In this document: in pieces, positions 40,722-49,488 of the stretch | How positions within the stretch are numbered: position 1 is the first letter of the stretch | Layout: every line of letters starts with the position of its first letter | Origin: Flavobacteriaceae bacterium | GTDB lineage: Bacteria; Bacteroidota; Bacteroidia; Flavobacteriales; Flavobacteriaceae | Length of the DNA stretch: 64,000 bases | NCBI GenBank assembly: GCA_016649715.1 | Contig: JAENXC010000003.1 | Span: forward strand, 62,001-126,000 | Direction of reading: 5' to 3' | The notes under the pieces: model-generated | The model's input: only the letters and a program-made list of their open reading frames with translations | Databases searched by the model: none | What the model was told of the DNA's origin: nothing | Position numbers and translations under genes: made by a program

Positions 40722-41507
40722 TTGAAAATAATCTCATACAACGTAAACGGAATACGCGCTGCAATGCGCAAAGGATTTATTGAATGGCTTATGGCCGCAA
40801 ACCCTGATGTTATCTGCCTTCAAGAAACAAAAGCCAATTTTGACCAAGTGGAAATCGAGGAAATTGAAAAGGCTGGATATCCTTATCATTATTGGTACAG
40901 TGCTGTAAAAAAAGGGTACAGTGGCGTTGCAATTCTTTCAAAAATAAAACCGAACCACGTTGAGTACGGCACCGGCATTGAATATATGGACGCCGAAGGA
41001 AGAAACCTCCGGCTGGATTTTGACGATGCCCGCCTGCCGGCGGGGCAGGTTTCGGTTATGAGTCTGTATTTGCCCAGCGGCACGAACATAGACCGTTTGG
41101 AACACAAGTTCACGTATATGGCCGATTTTCAGAAGTATGTTGACAATCTAAAAAAAGAAAATCCCAACTTGGTGATTTGCGGTGACTACAACATTTGTCA
41201 CGAAGCGATAGATATTCACGATCCCGTTCGAAATAAAAATGTTTCTGGTTTTTTACCTGTTGAAAGAAAGTGGTTAGACGGGTTTATGAAAAGCGGGTTT
41301 ATAGACAGTTTCCGTCATTTCAATAAAGAACCGGATAATTACACTTGGTGGAGTTATCGTGCTAACTCCCGGAACAACAATAAAGGCTGGCGGATAGATT
41401 ATAATTTGGTTTCGGAGCCATTGTTGAAAAACTTAAAACGCGCCGTTATTTTGCCCGAGGCAATGCACAGTGACCATTGTCCACATTTGGTGGAACTGGA
41501 ATTTTAA
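40722..41507 (+). CDS. xth: exodeoxyribonuclease III
   Basis: This AP endonuclease/3'-exonuclease acts in base-excision repair. The 261-residue protein starts at TTG 40722 (KIISYNVNGIRAAM). It has CLQETKA with the metal-binding Glu, the CGDYNICHEAIDIHD active-site block, the DGFMKSGFIDSFR stretch, RIDYNLVS and the final MHSDHCPHL with the catalytic His. An in-frame class B palindrome adds ARLPAGQ between RLDFDD and VSVMSLYLPSG. The start lies just after a repeat, so the promoter may be within or before it. Confidence 0.95.
   Translation: MKIISYNVNGIRAAMRKGFIEWLMAANPDVICLQETKANFDQVEIEEIEKAGYPYHYWYSAVKKGYSGVAILSKIKPNHVEYGTGIEYMDAEGRNLRLDFDDARLPAGQVSVMSLYLPSGTNIDRLEHKFTYMADFQKYVDNLKKENPNLVICGDYNICHEAIDIHDPVRNKNVSGFLPVERKWLDGFMKSGFIDSFRHFNKEPDNYTWWSYRANSRNNNKGWRIDYNLVSEPLLKNLKRAVILPEAMHSDHCPHLVELEF
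41028..41050. repeat. class B palindrome in frame in xth
   Basis: CCCGCCTGCCGGCGGGGCAG, with stem CCTGCC/GGCAGG, encodes ARLPAGQ. This is 21 bases (7 codons) that would leave RLDFDDVSVMS when removed. Confidence 0.75.
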
Positions 41508-41512
41508 TAGGA

Positions 41513-41536
41513 GTTAGACCTCATAGGTCTAAAACT
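41513..41536. repeat. small perfect palindrome after xth
   Basis: TTAGACCTCATAGGTCTAA is a hairpin with a 5-base loop, 6 bases after the xth stop. It lacks a T-tract, so a terminator role is unlikely. Confidence 0.5.
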
Positions 41537-41563
41537 AAAAAGATTGATGGAATTGAATTAGTT

Positions 41564-42928
41564 CTAAACAAACGCACTATATCCCGTAATGGCTCTTCCC
41601 ACAATCAACGAGTTGATTTCTTTTGTGCCTTCGTAACTGTAAATAGCTTCGGCATCGGCCACAAAACGGGCAACGTCATATTCCAGCAAAATTCCATTTC
41701 CGCCCATAACTTCACGGGCCTGACTAACCACGTCTCGAGTTCGCATACTGCAGAAAACTTTTGCGAGCGAGGCGTGTTCATCCGTTAATAAACCTTCATC
41801 CTGCAGTTCCGAAAGGCGGTAACACATAGTTTGCATCGCCGTCAAGTTGGCGACCATTTCAACCAAATGATTTTGAACCAACTGAAACGAAGCAATCGGT
41901 TTTCCAAATTGTTCACGCTTTTTAGTGTATTTCAGTGCAGCTTCATAAGCACCACGAGCACAACCCACGGCTTGCCAAGCTACGCCAGCTCGGGTCATTC
42001 TCAGCACTTTTGCAGTGTCTTTAAAGGAATCGCATTTTTGAAGTCTATCGCTTTCCGGTACGCGGCATTCGGTCATTGTTATCAGTGCATTTTGCACGGT
42101 TCGGAGCGCCATTTTGTTCTCAATTTTTTCAGCTTTAAAACCAGGGTTTCCTTTTCGCACCAAAAAACCTTTTACTTGGTCCGAAGCTTCATCACGGGCC
42201 CAAATGATGGTAACATCAGCAAAAGTGGCATTTCCGATCCACTTTTTCTGTCCGTTTAAAACCCATTCATCACCTTCCTGCCTGCAAGTGGTTCCCAAAC
42301 CGCCCGCAACCGCGGAACCCACTTCAGGCTCAGTCAGACCAAAGGCGCCAATAAGTTCCATTCTTGCCATTTTAGGAAGCCATTCTTGTTTTTGTTCATC
42401 ACTTCCGCAGATATATATAGAGCCCATAGCCAAGCCGCTATGTACCCCGAAAAATGTGGAAATGGAAACATCCACACGGGCAAGTTCCATTGCTATTATT
42501 CCTTCCATCACATAATTTTCATTAGGTGTTCCGTAACCTTCATAGGTAAGCCCACAGATATTTAATTCTGCCATTTTCGGAATAATTTGAAAGGGAAATT
42601 CGGCTTTGTTCCAGTATTCATTGGCTATCGGCTTTATTTCGTCTTCCATAAAATTGCGGACTTTTAATTGAAGTTCGCGTTGTTCGGGACTTAATTTTAA
42701 AGCTAAATCGTAAAAATCACCATCAATAGGTGGCAATTTATGTTGCCCTTTTTTTTCGCCTTTGTGTTTCAGCATTTTCATCAAACCAGCTAATTGACGA
42801 TCGTCGAGCTCGCCCACGGTTTTCAAAATTTCAGAAAGATCTACTTTTTGCGAAAGTTTCCCAAGCGCATCGAGGTCAATTTCCTGCATTAAATGAATAG
42901 TCTGTTTGATTTTCGAAAAGATGGACAT
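41564..42928 (-). CDS. acyl-CoA dehydrogenase, glutaryl-CoA dehydrogenase-like
   Basis: This 454-residue FAD-dependent enzyme has an extra N-terminal helical segment of about 80 residues before the normal acyl-CoA dehydrogenase fold begins near LSPEQRELQLKVRNFM. Signatures are ELIGAFGLTEPEVGS, the GQKKWIGNATFADV FAD-binding region, the middle LRTVQNALI and REQFGKPIASFQL, and the C-terminal QVMGGNGILLEYDVARF-type block (here REVMGGNGILLEYD), followed by AIYSYEGT with the catalytic Glu expected there. The closest family resemblance is glutaryl-CoA dehydrogenase, but the substrate is not certain. Confidence 0.88.
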   Translation of the reverse strand: MSIFSKIKQTIHLMQEIDLDALGKLSQKVDLSEILKTVGELDDRQLAGLMKMLKHKGEKKGQHKLPPIDGDFYDLALKLSPEQRELQLKVRNFMEDEIKPIANEYWNKAEFPFQIIPKMAELNICGLTYEGYGTPNENYVMEGIIAMELARVDVSISTFFGVHSGLAMGSIYICGSDEQKQEWLPKMARMELIGAFGLTEPEVGSAVAGGLGTTCRQEGDEWVLNGQKKWIGNATFADVTIIWARDEASDQVKGFLVRKGNPGFKAEKIENKMALRTVQNALITMTECRVPESDRLQKCDSFKDTAKVLRMTRAGVAWQAVGCARGAYEAALKYTKKREQFGKPIASFQLVQNHLVEMVANLTAMQTMCYRLSELQDEGLLTDEHASLAKVFCSMRTRDVVSQAREVMGGNGILLEYDVARFVADAEAIYSYEGTKEINSLIVGRAITGYSAFV

Positions 42929-42942
42929 GATGTGAGTTTTTA

Positions 42943-42972
42943 AATCGAAATCGAAAATGAAATCGAAACTTA
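42943..42972. repeat. AAATCGAAA word repeat
   Basis: Four copies of the word AAATCGAAA/AAATGAAATCG occur just upstream of the acyl-CoA dehydrogenase start, in the same class of short word repeats seen elsewhere. Confidence 0.5.
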
Positions 42973-43011
42973 AAGATAAGGGTACGTAAATTTTAAAAGG
43001 CTAAAAAAAAG

Positions 43012-44148
43012 TTAATTTGAAGGCAACGGTTTTATTGCGGTTTCATTTACGTAGCCTTTCAAACTAGTAGCTGTTTGAATGTGAAACCACTTTTGATTTT
43101 TGCCCAAAACGATGATTGTATCGTTTTTTTTCAAGCTTCCAAATTGCTTAAAAACGGATGCCGGCCCTTTCCGAATATCCACTCGATTTTTTAAAGAAAC
43201 CGCCTTTTTTACGGACGAAGGTATTTCGTTAGTTTGAATTTCTGTCTTTTTGATGAATGAAAGCGGATTTACGGCACCCTTTGATTTATAAATTCCAAAA
43301 TGGAGATGCGACGGAAGGTCTTTGGCATTGCCTGTGTTTCCCACAAAACCAATGGTGTCGCCAATTTTCAATTTTTCTCCTTCGAAAACCGCAATGCTGT
43401 CTAAATGCGCGTAATATATTCTTTTCCCAAAAAGGTCATCGCGAAGCCAAACCTGTTTTCCCCCGAAACCGTGGTCGCCAACGGAAGCAATCACTCCATC
43501 GGTAATCGCGATAACCGGAGTACCGCGATCCGCAAAAATATCGATCCCTTCGTGGGAGCGGCTTCCGGTATCGCGCGGATCTGCCCAAAAACCTTGAATG
43601 CTTTTATTGCTGCCGCCAATTACCGGGAAAACGTAAAGCGGCTCGGCAAAAATTTTCAGGACAAAAGGAAATTGCAATTGCATTTGCGGTTGCACAATAA
43701 CTTTATAAAAGCCGGATTTTTCAATTTCTTGTGAAAGGGTAGATTGCTTGTCCTCGGAACTTTTCAAAAGTTTAAAAGACTTCAGTGATTCATTTTCAGC
43801 TTGAAAAAGGTCTACAAAAACCAAGGCAGAATCGGGTTGTTTTTCTACTTGAACTACAATGCGTTCCCCTTCTTTCAACTGAATGTTATAACTGTAAACA
43901 TTGAAATTTTCTTCAGTAAAAACGCCACTTTCGGAATAAGGCAGCGTTATTTGAAGACTGTCGCGTTTCGCATTTTCAAATGCATTTTTCCATTGAAGTA
44001 AAAGCGAATCATTTTTGGGAAAATTAGCTTCGTAAACTTCGCGAGCGGTTTGTTGTACAATTACCTCAGCAGCATTTTGAATCTCTTCTTTGCAGCTGGA
44101 GATACTTATTCCCAAAAGAATTAAAGTGATAAAAAAACTTTGCTTCAT
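43012..44148 (-). CDS. M23 family peptidase lipoprotein with SH3 domain
   Basis: This 378-residue lipoprotein (Cys19 in ISISSC) has a helical and beta N-terminal region to about residue 165, then an M23/LytM domain. The zinc ligands are seen in RSHEGIDIFADRGTPV and the HLHFGIY motif. A C-terminal SH3b domain (about 318-378: VDIRKGPASVFKQFGSLKKNDTIIVLGK) is present. LytM domains cleave peptidoglycan cross-bridges or regulate other hydrolases. All visible metal ligands are intact. Function in wall remodelling is inferred. It stands alone between the acyl-CoA dehydrogenase and radA. Confidence 0.92.
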   Translation of the reverse strand: MKQSFFITLILLGISISSCKEEIQNAAEVIVQQTAREVYEANFPKNDSLLLQWKNAFENAKRDSLQITLPYSESGVFTEENFNVYSYNIQLKEGERIVVQVEKQPDSALVFVDLFQAENESLKSFKLLKSSEDKQSTLSQEIEKSGFYKVIVQPQMQLQFPFVLKIFAEPLYVFPVIGGSNKSIQGFWADPRDTGSRSHEGIDIFADRGTPVIAITDGVIASVGDHGFGGKQVWLRDDLFGKRIYYAHLDSIAVFEGEKLKIGDTIGFVGNTGNAKDLPSHLHFGIYKSKGAVNPLSFIKKTEIQTNEIPSSVKKAVSLKNRVDIRKGPASVFKQFGSLKKNDTIIVLGKNQKWFHIQTATSLKGYVNETAIKPLPSN

Positions 44149-44181
44149 AGCGGTGCTAAAGTAACGGAAATTGTGTCAAAA

Positions 44182-45543
44182 TCAACCAAAAAGATGATGC
44201 ACCACATCGTGCACTTTCGCCACTTTAATGATATTTATATGAAAATTGTGCTTTGGGATTTTGCAGTATTTTGAAACAACTATTGATGTGAACCCAAGTT
44301 TTTCGGCTTCCAAAATGCGTTGCTCCACGCGGGTAACGGGGCGCACTTCCCCCGCCAAACCAACCTCGGCTGCAAAGCAAAGGCGCTTGTCTATGGCTAT
44401 GTCAATATTTGAGGAAAGCACGGCGGCCACAACTGCGAGATCTATTGCTGGATCGTCCACAGTGATTCCGCCAGTTACATTCAAAAAAACATCTTTTGCA
44501 CCGAGTTTAAAGCCAGCTCTTTTTTCCAAAACGGCGAGAATCATATTTAATCTTTTTGCATTGTAGCCTGTGGCGCTTCGTTGCGGTGTGCCGTAGACAG
44601 CGCTGCTCACCAAGGCCTGAATTTCAATCATCAACGGACGCATGCCCTCCAAAGTTGCCGATATTGCGGTGCCACTTAAATCTTCATCATTTTTTGAAAT
44701 CAATATTTCCGAAGGATTTGAAACCTCTCTCAAACCACTGCCCTGCATTTCGTATATGCCGAGTTCATTGGTACTTCCGAAGCGATTTTTATTGGCACGG
44801 AGGATTCTGTAAATGTGGTTTCGGTCGCCTTCAAACTGCAAAACCGTATCTACCATATGTTCCAAAATTTTTGGTCCGGCAATGTTTCCATCCTTGGTAA
44901 TATGGCCAATCAAAATAACGGGTGTTGCGGTTTCTTTTGCAAATTTTATAAGCTCTGCGGCGGTTTCCCGAATTTGTGAAATGCTTCCGGCGGTGCTATC
45001 AATAGAATCTGTGTGCAAGGTTTGTATGGAATCTATCACCACGATATCCGGTTCAATTTCCTCAATACTCCTGAAAATATTTTGGGTTTTTGTTTCGGTT
45101 AAAATGAAACAGTTTTCAGAAATTGGCTGGATGCGTTCGGCACGCATTTTTATTTGTTGGGCGCTTTCTTCGCCTGAAACATAGAGCGTTTTATAGGGTA
45201 GTTGCAGTGCGATTTGAAGCATCAACGTGCTTTTTCCAATTCCGGGTTCACCGCCCAAAAGTGTGAGCGAGCCGGGAACCAACCCACCGCCGAGCACACG
45301 GTTCAGCTCGTTGTCCTTTGTGTTCAGCCTCGCTTCGGCTTGGGTTGAAATTTCTGAAATACGTTGCGGTTTCGATATTCTTTTTGAAGTGTTTTCAGAA
45401 GATTTCCAACTTACTTTTTCGGCTTTTTGGATTACTTCCTCAGCAATGGTGTTCCATTCTTTGCAGGAATTGCACTGCCCTTGCCATTTGGCAAATTGTG
45501 CGCCGCAGTTCTGGCAGAAAAAAGTGGTTTTCGTTTTGACCAA
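44182..45543 (-). CDS. radA: DNA repair protein RadA
   Basis: RadA drives branch migration in homologous recombination and acts in DNA uptake and repair. The 453-residue protein starts at TTG 45543 with the four-cysteine zinc finger (Cys10, 13, 24, 27). The RecA-like core follows: Walker A GGEPGIGKSTLML, Walker B DIVVIDSIQTL, the RadA-specific KNRFG motif in RANKNRFGSTNELG, and a C-terminal Lon-protease-like P-loop domain (VAAVLSSNIDIAIDKRLCFAAEVGLAGEVRPV). It is divergent from the TPR histidine kinase with a 45-base gap. Confidence 0.97.
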   Translation of the reverse strand: MVKTKTTFFCQNCGAQFAKWQGQCNSCKEWNTIAEEVIQKAEKVSWKSSENTSKRISKPQRISEISTQAEARLNTKDNELNRVLGGGLVPGSLTLLGGEPGIGKSTLMLQIALQLPYKTLYVSGEESAQQIKMRAERIQPISENCFILTETKTQNIFRSIEEIEPDIVVIDSIQTLHTDSIDSTAGSISQIRETAAELIKFAKETATPVILIGHITKDGNIAGPKILEHMVDTVLQFEGDRNHIYRILRANKNRFGSTNELGIYEMQGSGLREVSNPSEILISKNDEDLSGTAISATLEGMRPLMIEIQALVSSAVYGTPQRSATGYNAKRLNMILAVLEKRAGFKLGAKDVFLNVTGGITVDDPAIDLAVVAAVLSSNIDIAIDKRLCFAAEVGLAGEVRPVTRVEQRILEAEKLGFTSIVVSKYCKIPKHNFHINIIKVAKVHDVVHHLFG

Positions 45544-45588
45544 TGGATTTATTATTATATTATATCTTTGAAAGAAATATCCCCACTG

Positions 45589-47607
45589 ATGAAACGTTTG
45601 TTAACCATTTGTATATTTCTTTTTTTCAGTAATATTATTTCTTCCCAAGTAAATCAGCAGCATACAAAAATAGCGAAATTAAAATCCAAAATTGCACAAT
45701 CTGAAAACGCTGAAAAATTAAAATGGCTGGACAGTCTTAACATTTTCATCGTTAAAAACACACAAAAAAGTGCAGATTCAGTATTGCGTATTTCTGTGAA
45801 CTATGCACTGCAATTGGATTCGCTCAATTACGCTGGAGCGCATCTTGCCGATTTAATGGACAATCTGAATAATATAGACGGACAACCAGAAGTTTCATTG
45901 CAGGAATTTTCAAAATACAAGTATTTTATAAAAAATATTACAGATGCAAAGGTACTTGCGAAAATATATCTGAACGTTGGCGATAGCTATTTTTATTTAA
46001 GAGAGTATGAAACTTCCAATCAATATTACGACTCTACCCAAGTGTTTGCCAAGAGCGGCAATGCAAAAAGGCTCTTGGCACTTGCCATTATGTACAAAGC
46101 AGGAACTTTGGGAAACGAAGGCAGTTTTGCTGAATCCTCCAAGAATTTGCAGGAAGCAGCAAAGATTTTTTCAGAAATAGGCGATACCTCGAATATCATT
46201 AGTGCCAAAAATTCGCTTTCCATATTATACAGTAAAAATTCATTTTTTAAAGAGGCGAAAGCAGAAAGGGACGAAGCTATCGTACTTGCCAAGAAAATAA
46301 AAAGTTATGGGCATTTGGTTTCTTTTTACTACAATGCCGCAACCGATGCCCAAAAAATCGGCAACCATGAGCTTCAAATTAAAAATTTAAAAGAAAGCTT
46401 TGAATTTGCGAAAAAATCAAAATACTTTGCCCTTTATGAGTCTCCTATTTTGGCGGGATTTGTTTCGGCATATTCCCAAGAGGGAAACATAGCTGAAGCA
46501 GAAAAATATTTTAAAGAACTTACACAAAACCCAGAAAACATAACAGGGAGCAAAGAAGAAGATTACCTTAATGCTTTAAAGCATCTGGCTTTCGCCATAA
46601 AAGATTTTCAGGGCGCGCTGCGTTATGGACAACAACACTTGGCCCTGAAACGGAAAAATACTTCTTTTGAAGATACAATGGGTGCTGAAAAATTCCTGTC
46701 AAATGTATATGAAGCGCTCGGCAATGATACAAAGGCATTGGTGCATTTTAAAAACTATCAAAATATAAAGGATTCCATTTCCAATATTCAAAATGTAAAA
46801 GCCCTAAGTTATTACCAAACAATATACGAAACCGAAAAAAGAGACCTCAAAATAAAGGGCCAACAGAGCGACATAGCTTTGCTGGACGCCGAGAATCGCC
46901 AAAAGACTCAATGGATGCTTTTTGGAGGTCTTGGTCTAATAGGGTTTTTCGGCTTTATAATATTGGTGCGTTCCGTGAACAATGCCAAAAAACGGCAAAG
47001 GCTTCAAGAATCGTTTTCCCAAGGTTTAATTAAAGCCCAGGAAGATGAACGCACACGAGTAGCACGCGAACTTCACGACAGTGTGGGTCAAAAATTGATG
47101 CTCCTTACCAAAAAAACCAAAACAATTGGAAATCTGGAAATGGAATCCTTGGCCAGCGATACTTTAACGGAATTGCGGACAATTTCGCGTGGGCTGCATC
47201 CCGCCAATTTGGAACGCCTTGGCCCCTCTGCCGCCATAAAGGCTATGATAAACGAGATAGACACAAATACCAATATATTTTTTACGCACGAAATTGAAGA
47301 CATAGACGCTTTGTTAAGCAAAGAAGCATCGCTACATTTGTATAGAATAATACAGGAAGTGCTGAACAATATGGTAAAACATGCAGATGCTAAGGCAGCT
47401 TCCGTTATTATAGAAAAAAAGAAAAACACAATTGAAACCACCATTTCTGACAACGGAAAAGGTTTCGAGCATGCCGAAATAGTTAAAACCAGTGCAAGCC
47501 TTGGCATGAAAACTTTGTTGGAGCGGGCAAAAATCTTGCAATCAAAAATTGATATAAAAAGCCAAGTTAATCAAGGAACCACCGTTTCATTAATTATACC
47601 CGTTTAA
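45589..47607 (+). CDS. TPR-sensor histidine kinase (HisKA_3 type)
   Basis: This 672-residue protein from ATG 45589 has a signal peptide (MKRLLTICIFLFFSNIISSQ), a periplasmic tetratricopeptide region (about 30-440), one membrane segment (about 442-460 of this protein: WMLFGGLGLIGFFGFIILV), and a cytosolic kinase. The kinase has the HisKA_3 motif RVARELHDSVGQKLMLL with the acceptor His, then NMVKHADAKAASVII and SDNGKGFEH ATPase motifs. The long frame upstream of 45589 covers the divergent gap and radA, so it is not real. The next gene, a LuxR regulator, follows with no gap and is the obvious partner. Confidence 0.93.
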   Translation: MKRLLTICIFLFFSNIISSQVNQQHTKIAKLKSKIAQSENAEKLKWLDSLNIFIVKNTQKSADSVLRISVNYALQLDSLNYAGAHLADLMDNLNNIDGQPEVSLQEFSKYKYFIKNITDAKVLAKIYLNVGDSYFYLREYETSNQYYDSTQVFAKSGNAKRLLALAIMYKAGTLGNEGSFAESSKNLQEAAKIFSEIGDTSNIISAKNSLSILYSKNSFFKEAKAERDEAIVLAKKIKSYGHLVSFYYNAATDAQKIGNHELQIKNLKESFEFAKKSKYFALYESPILAGFVSAYSQEGNIAEAEKYFKELTQNPENITGSKEEDYLNALKHLAFAIKDFQGALRYGQQHLALKRKNTSFEDTMGAEKFLSNVYEALGNDTKALVHFKNYQNIKDSISNIQNVKALSYYQTIYETEKRDLKIKGQQSDIALLDAENRQKTQWMLFGGLGLIGFFGFIILVRSVNNAKKRQRLQESFSQGLIKAQEDERTRVARELHDSVGQKLMLLTKKTKTIGNLEMESLASDTLTELRTISRGLHPANLERLGPSAAIKAMINEIDTNTNIFFTHEIEDIDALLSKEASLHLYRIIQEVLNNMVKHADAKAASVIIEKKKNTIETTISDNGKGFEHAEIVKTSASLGMKTLLERAKILQSKIDIKSQVNQGTTVSLIIPV

Positions 47608-48258
47608 ATGATTGACAAAAAAAACGTTTCCATTGTTATTGCAGATGACCACCCAATGATCCTCAAAGGATTAAATGACGAATTAAAGACTAACAGTTAT
47701 AACGTTGTGGGACAAGCTGAAAGTGGTATAGAAGCGTTGGAACTTATTTTGGCACATACGCCCACGCTCGCGTTATTGGACATAGATATGCCCGGTTTTA
47801 CAGGTTTTGAGGTAATAAAAATAGCAAAAGAAAAGGAGGTGGACACCAAGTTTATAGTGCTTTCCTTTCACAAAGAACACGATTATATCTCTCAGGCCAA
47901 AGCACTTCAGATAAATGGTTATTTGCTTAAGGAAGATTCTTTTTCTGAAATTGAGCATTGTATCAAAAATGTCTTGGACGGTCAAATATATTTCAGTAGC
48001 TCTTTTGAACCTGCTTCAATACGAAGTGTTTCGGAAGAATTAAAAAAAATTGAACATTTAACTTCTTCCGAAAAAACCATTTTAAAATTGGTGGCAAAAC
48101 AAATGAGAAGCAACGAAATAGCAGAAATGCTTTCCATTTCAACACGCACGGTTGAAAAACACCGAAGCAACATAATTACAAAGCTTGAGATTGAAAACAG
48201 CACCAACTCACTTAACAGTTGGGCATATCTTTATAAAAACATAATCAAAGATCTTTAG
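47608..48258 (+). CDS. LuxR-family response regulator
   Basis: This 216-residue NarL/FixJ-type regulator has an N-terminal receiver with Asp13/Asp14 and the phospho-acceptor Asp58 in LLDIDMPG, and a C-terminal helix-turn-helix (LTSSEKTILKLVAKQMRSNEIAEMLSISTRTVEKHRSNII). It begins at the base after the histidine kinase stop, so the pair is one operon and probably one signalling system. The target genes are not evident. Its stop lies only 2 bases from the convergent esterase-like gene. Confidence 0.95.
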   Translation: MIDKKNVSIVIADDHPMILKGLNDELKTNSYNVVGQAESGIEALELILAHTPTLALLDIDMPGFTGFEVIKIAKEKEVDTKFIVLSFHKEHDYISQAKALQINGYLLKEDSFSEIEHCIKNVLDGQIYFSSSFEPASIRSVSEELKKIEHLTSSEKTILKLVAKQMRSNEIAEMLSISTRTVEKHRSNIITKLEIENSTNSLNSWAYLYKNIIKDL

Positions 48259-48260
48259 GC

Positions 48261-49409
48261 TCAATATCCAAAATCAGCTTTAATTTTATCTGCTCGGTCC
48301 AGCAATGTGTCTATGGTTATAAAATCCACTTCTTGCTTGTCATAAGCACCTTGGAAGATTTTCATCGCTTTTTTGGGTTCTCCGGTTTCTTCGTAAAAGC
48401 GTCCTAAATAATAATCACCGAGCACTGTGTCTGGGTATTGCTTTTTCGCAAGCGTCGCTATTTCGCGTAAGGATTCCCATTGGTTTCTTTTTTCGGAAGC
48501 AGTTGCGGCGGCAATAAAATCGTTCACGCGAATGTTGTTAGTTATCCCGAAGAGGTCTTCAATCACTTTATATTTATCCAAAAGATATTGACTGATTGGC
48601 GTGTCCAATTTCAAAAGTACATCGGTAAATTCCTTTTTGCTGATAGGCCTATAGACCGAAAATATTTTTTCCAAGGCGTTTGGAATGCCACGGCCGCCAA
48701 GGGAGTAATGGGTTGCACCGTCAAAGTTGTCATAATAATAATTGAAGGATTTGCTCTTCAGGGCACTGAGTTGTGTATTTAAGCTTTCGGCAGATTCCAT
48801 TAAGCCTTTTATGTCGTCGGTTCCAGTGGCCAAGTAATAAAATATTTTTCCGCGGATGTTCGGGATGCGTTCCACAAGCCGTTCTTCCATCATCGGTGCC
48901 ATATCTGGGCTCAGATTGATGTATCCATTCAACAGCGGTGGGTCCTTAAAAAGATAATAGTTCAGAAAATTTGCCGTAAAATCGTGCCCAACACCAATAA
49001 TGAATTTTGCCGTGCGGTATTTTTTGTCAATATAAGGTATGAGTTCCATCCCTATAAATTCAAAAAACTGGGCACCTTTTTCACCGGGCATAAAGGTTTC
49101 ATTGTTATAAGCGCAATCGTCATAGCGCGAATTGCCCTGCATAATCCCAACCACAATAGATTCGGGCATATCTTCCCAATAGCTGGAATAATCAACGTTT
49201 CCAGCAACTGGTTCAAAGAGATAATCGGCGTCCAGCACCAAAACGATGGGGTATTTTTTTTCGGTATTCGTTTCGTAATTTCGGGGAAGCTGGATTTTCA
49301 ACTTCCGGGATTCCCCGAGTTTGGCAGAGTTGAATTCTTCGTAAATAATTTGGGAGAAAGAAGCGTAATTAATAAAAGCGCAAAAAGCAAAAAGTAGGAT
49401 TTTTTTCAT
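48261..49409 (-). CDS. esterase-fold secreted protein lacking the serine nucleophile
   Basis: This 382-residue protein has a signal peptide (about 1-19, FSQ) and an esterase/enterochelin-esterase-like alpha/beta-hydrolase domain (about 22-260; YPIVLVLDADYLF, GMELIPYIDKKYRTAKF). A helical C-terminal part (about 265-382) has TPR-like helices. The nucleophile-elbow motif, usually GHSxGG, reads GHDFTA here (Gly141-His-Asp143), so the usual Ser is replaced by Asp. A His (GATHYSLGG) remains. It may be a pseudoenzyme or use another mechanism. It is convergent with the LuxR regulator. Confidence 0.75.
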   Translation of the reverse strand: MKKILLFAFCAFINYASFSQIIYEEFNSAKLGESRKLKIQLPRNYETNTEKKYPIVLVLDADYLFEPVAGNVDYSSYWEDMPESIVVGIMQGNSRYDDCAYNNETFMPGEKGAQFFEFIGMELIPYIDKKYRTAKFIIGVGHDFTANFLNYYLFKDPPLLNGYINLSPDMAPMMEERLVERIPNIRGKIFYYLATGTDDIKGLMESAESLNTQLSALKSKSFNYYYDNFDGATHYSLGGRGIPNALEKIFSVYRPISKKEFTDVLLKLDTPISQYLLDKYKVIEDLFGITNNIRVNDFIAAATASEKRNQWESLREIATLAKKQYPDTVLGDYYLGRFYEETGEPKKAMKIFQGAYDKQEVDFITIDTLLDRADKIKADFGY

Positions 49410-49488
49410 TGTTGGGGTTTTTTAATCTTCGGAAAGATAACAAATTTTGGATTTGTGTACTTTTTCAGAAGAAAAAATAAACCGATAA

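Noticed and set aside
41513-41536. Palindrome after xth as a terminator
   Set aside because: The stem is short and no T-tract follows on either strand.
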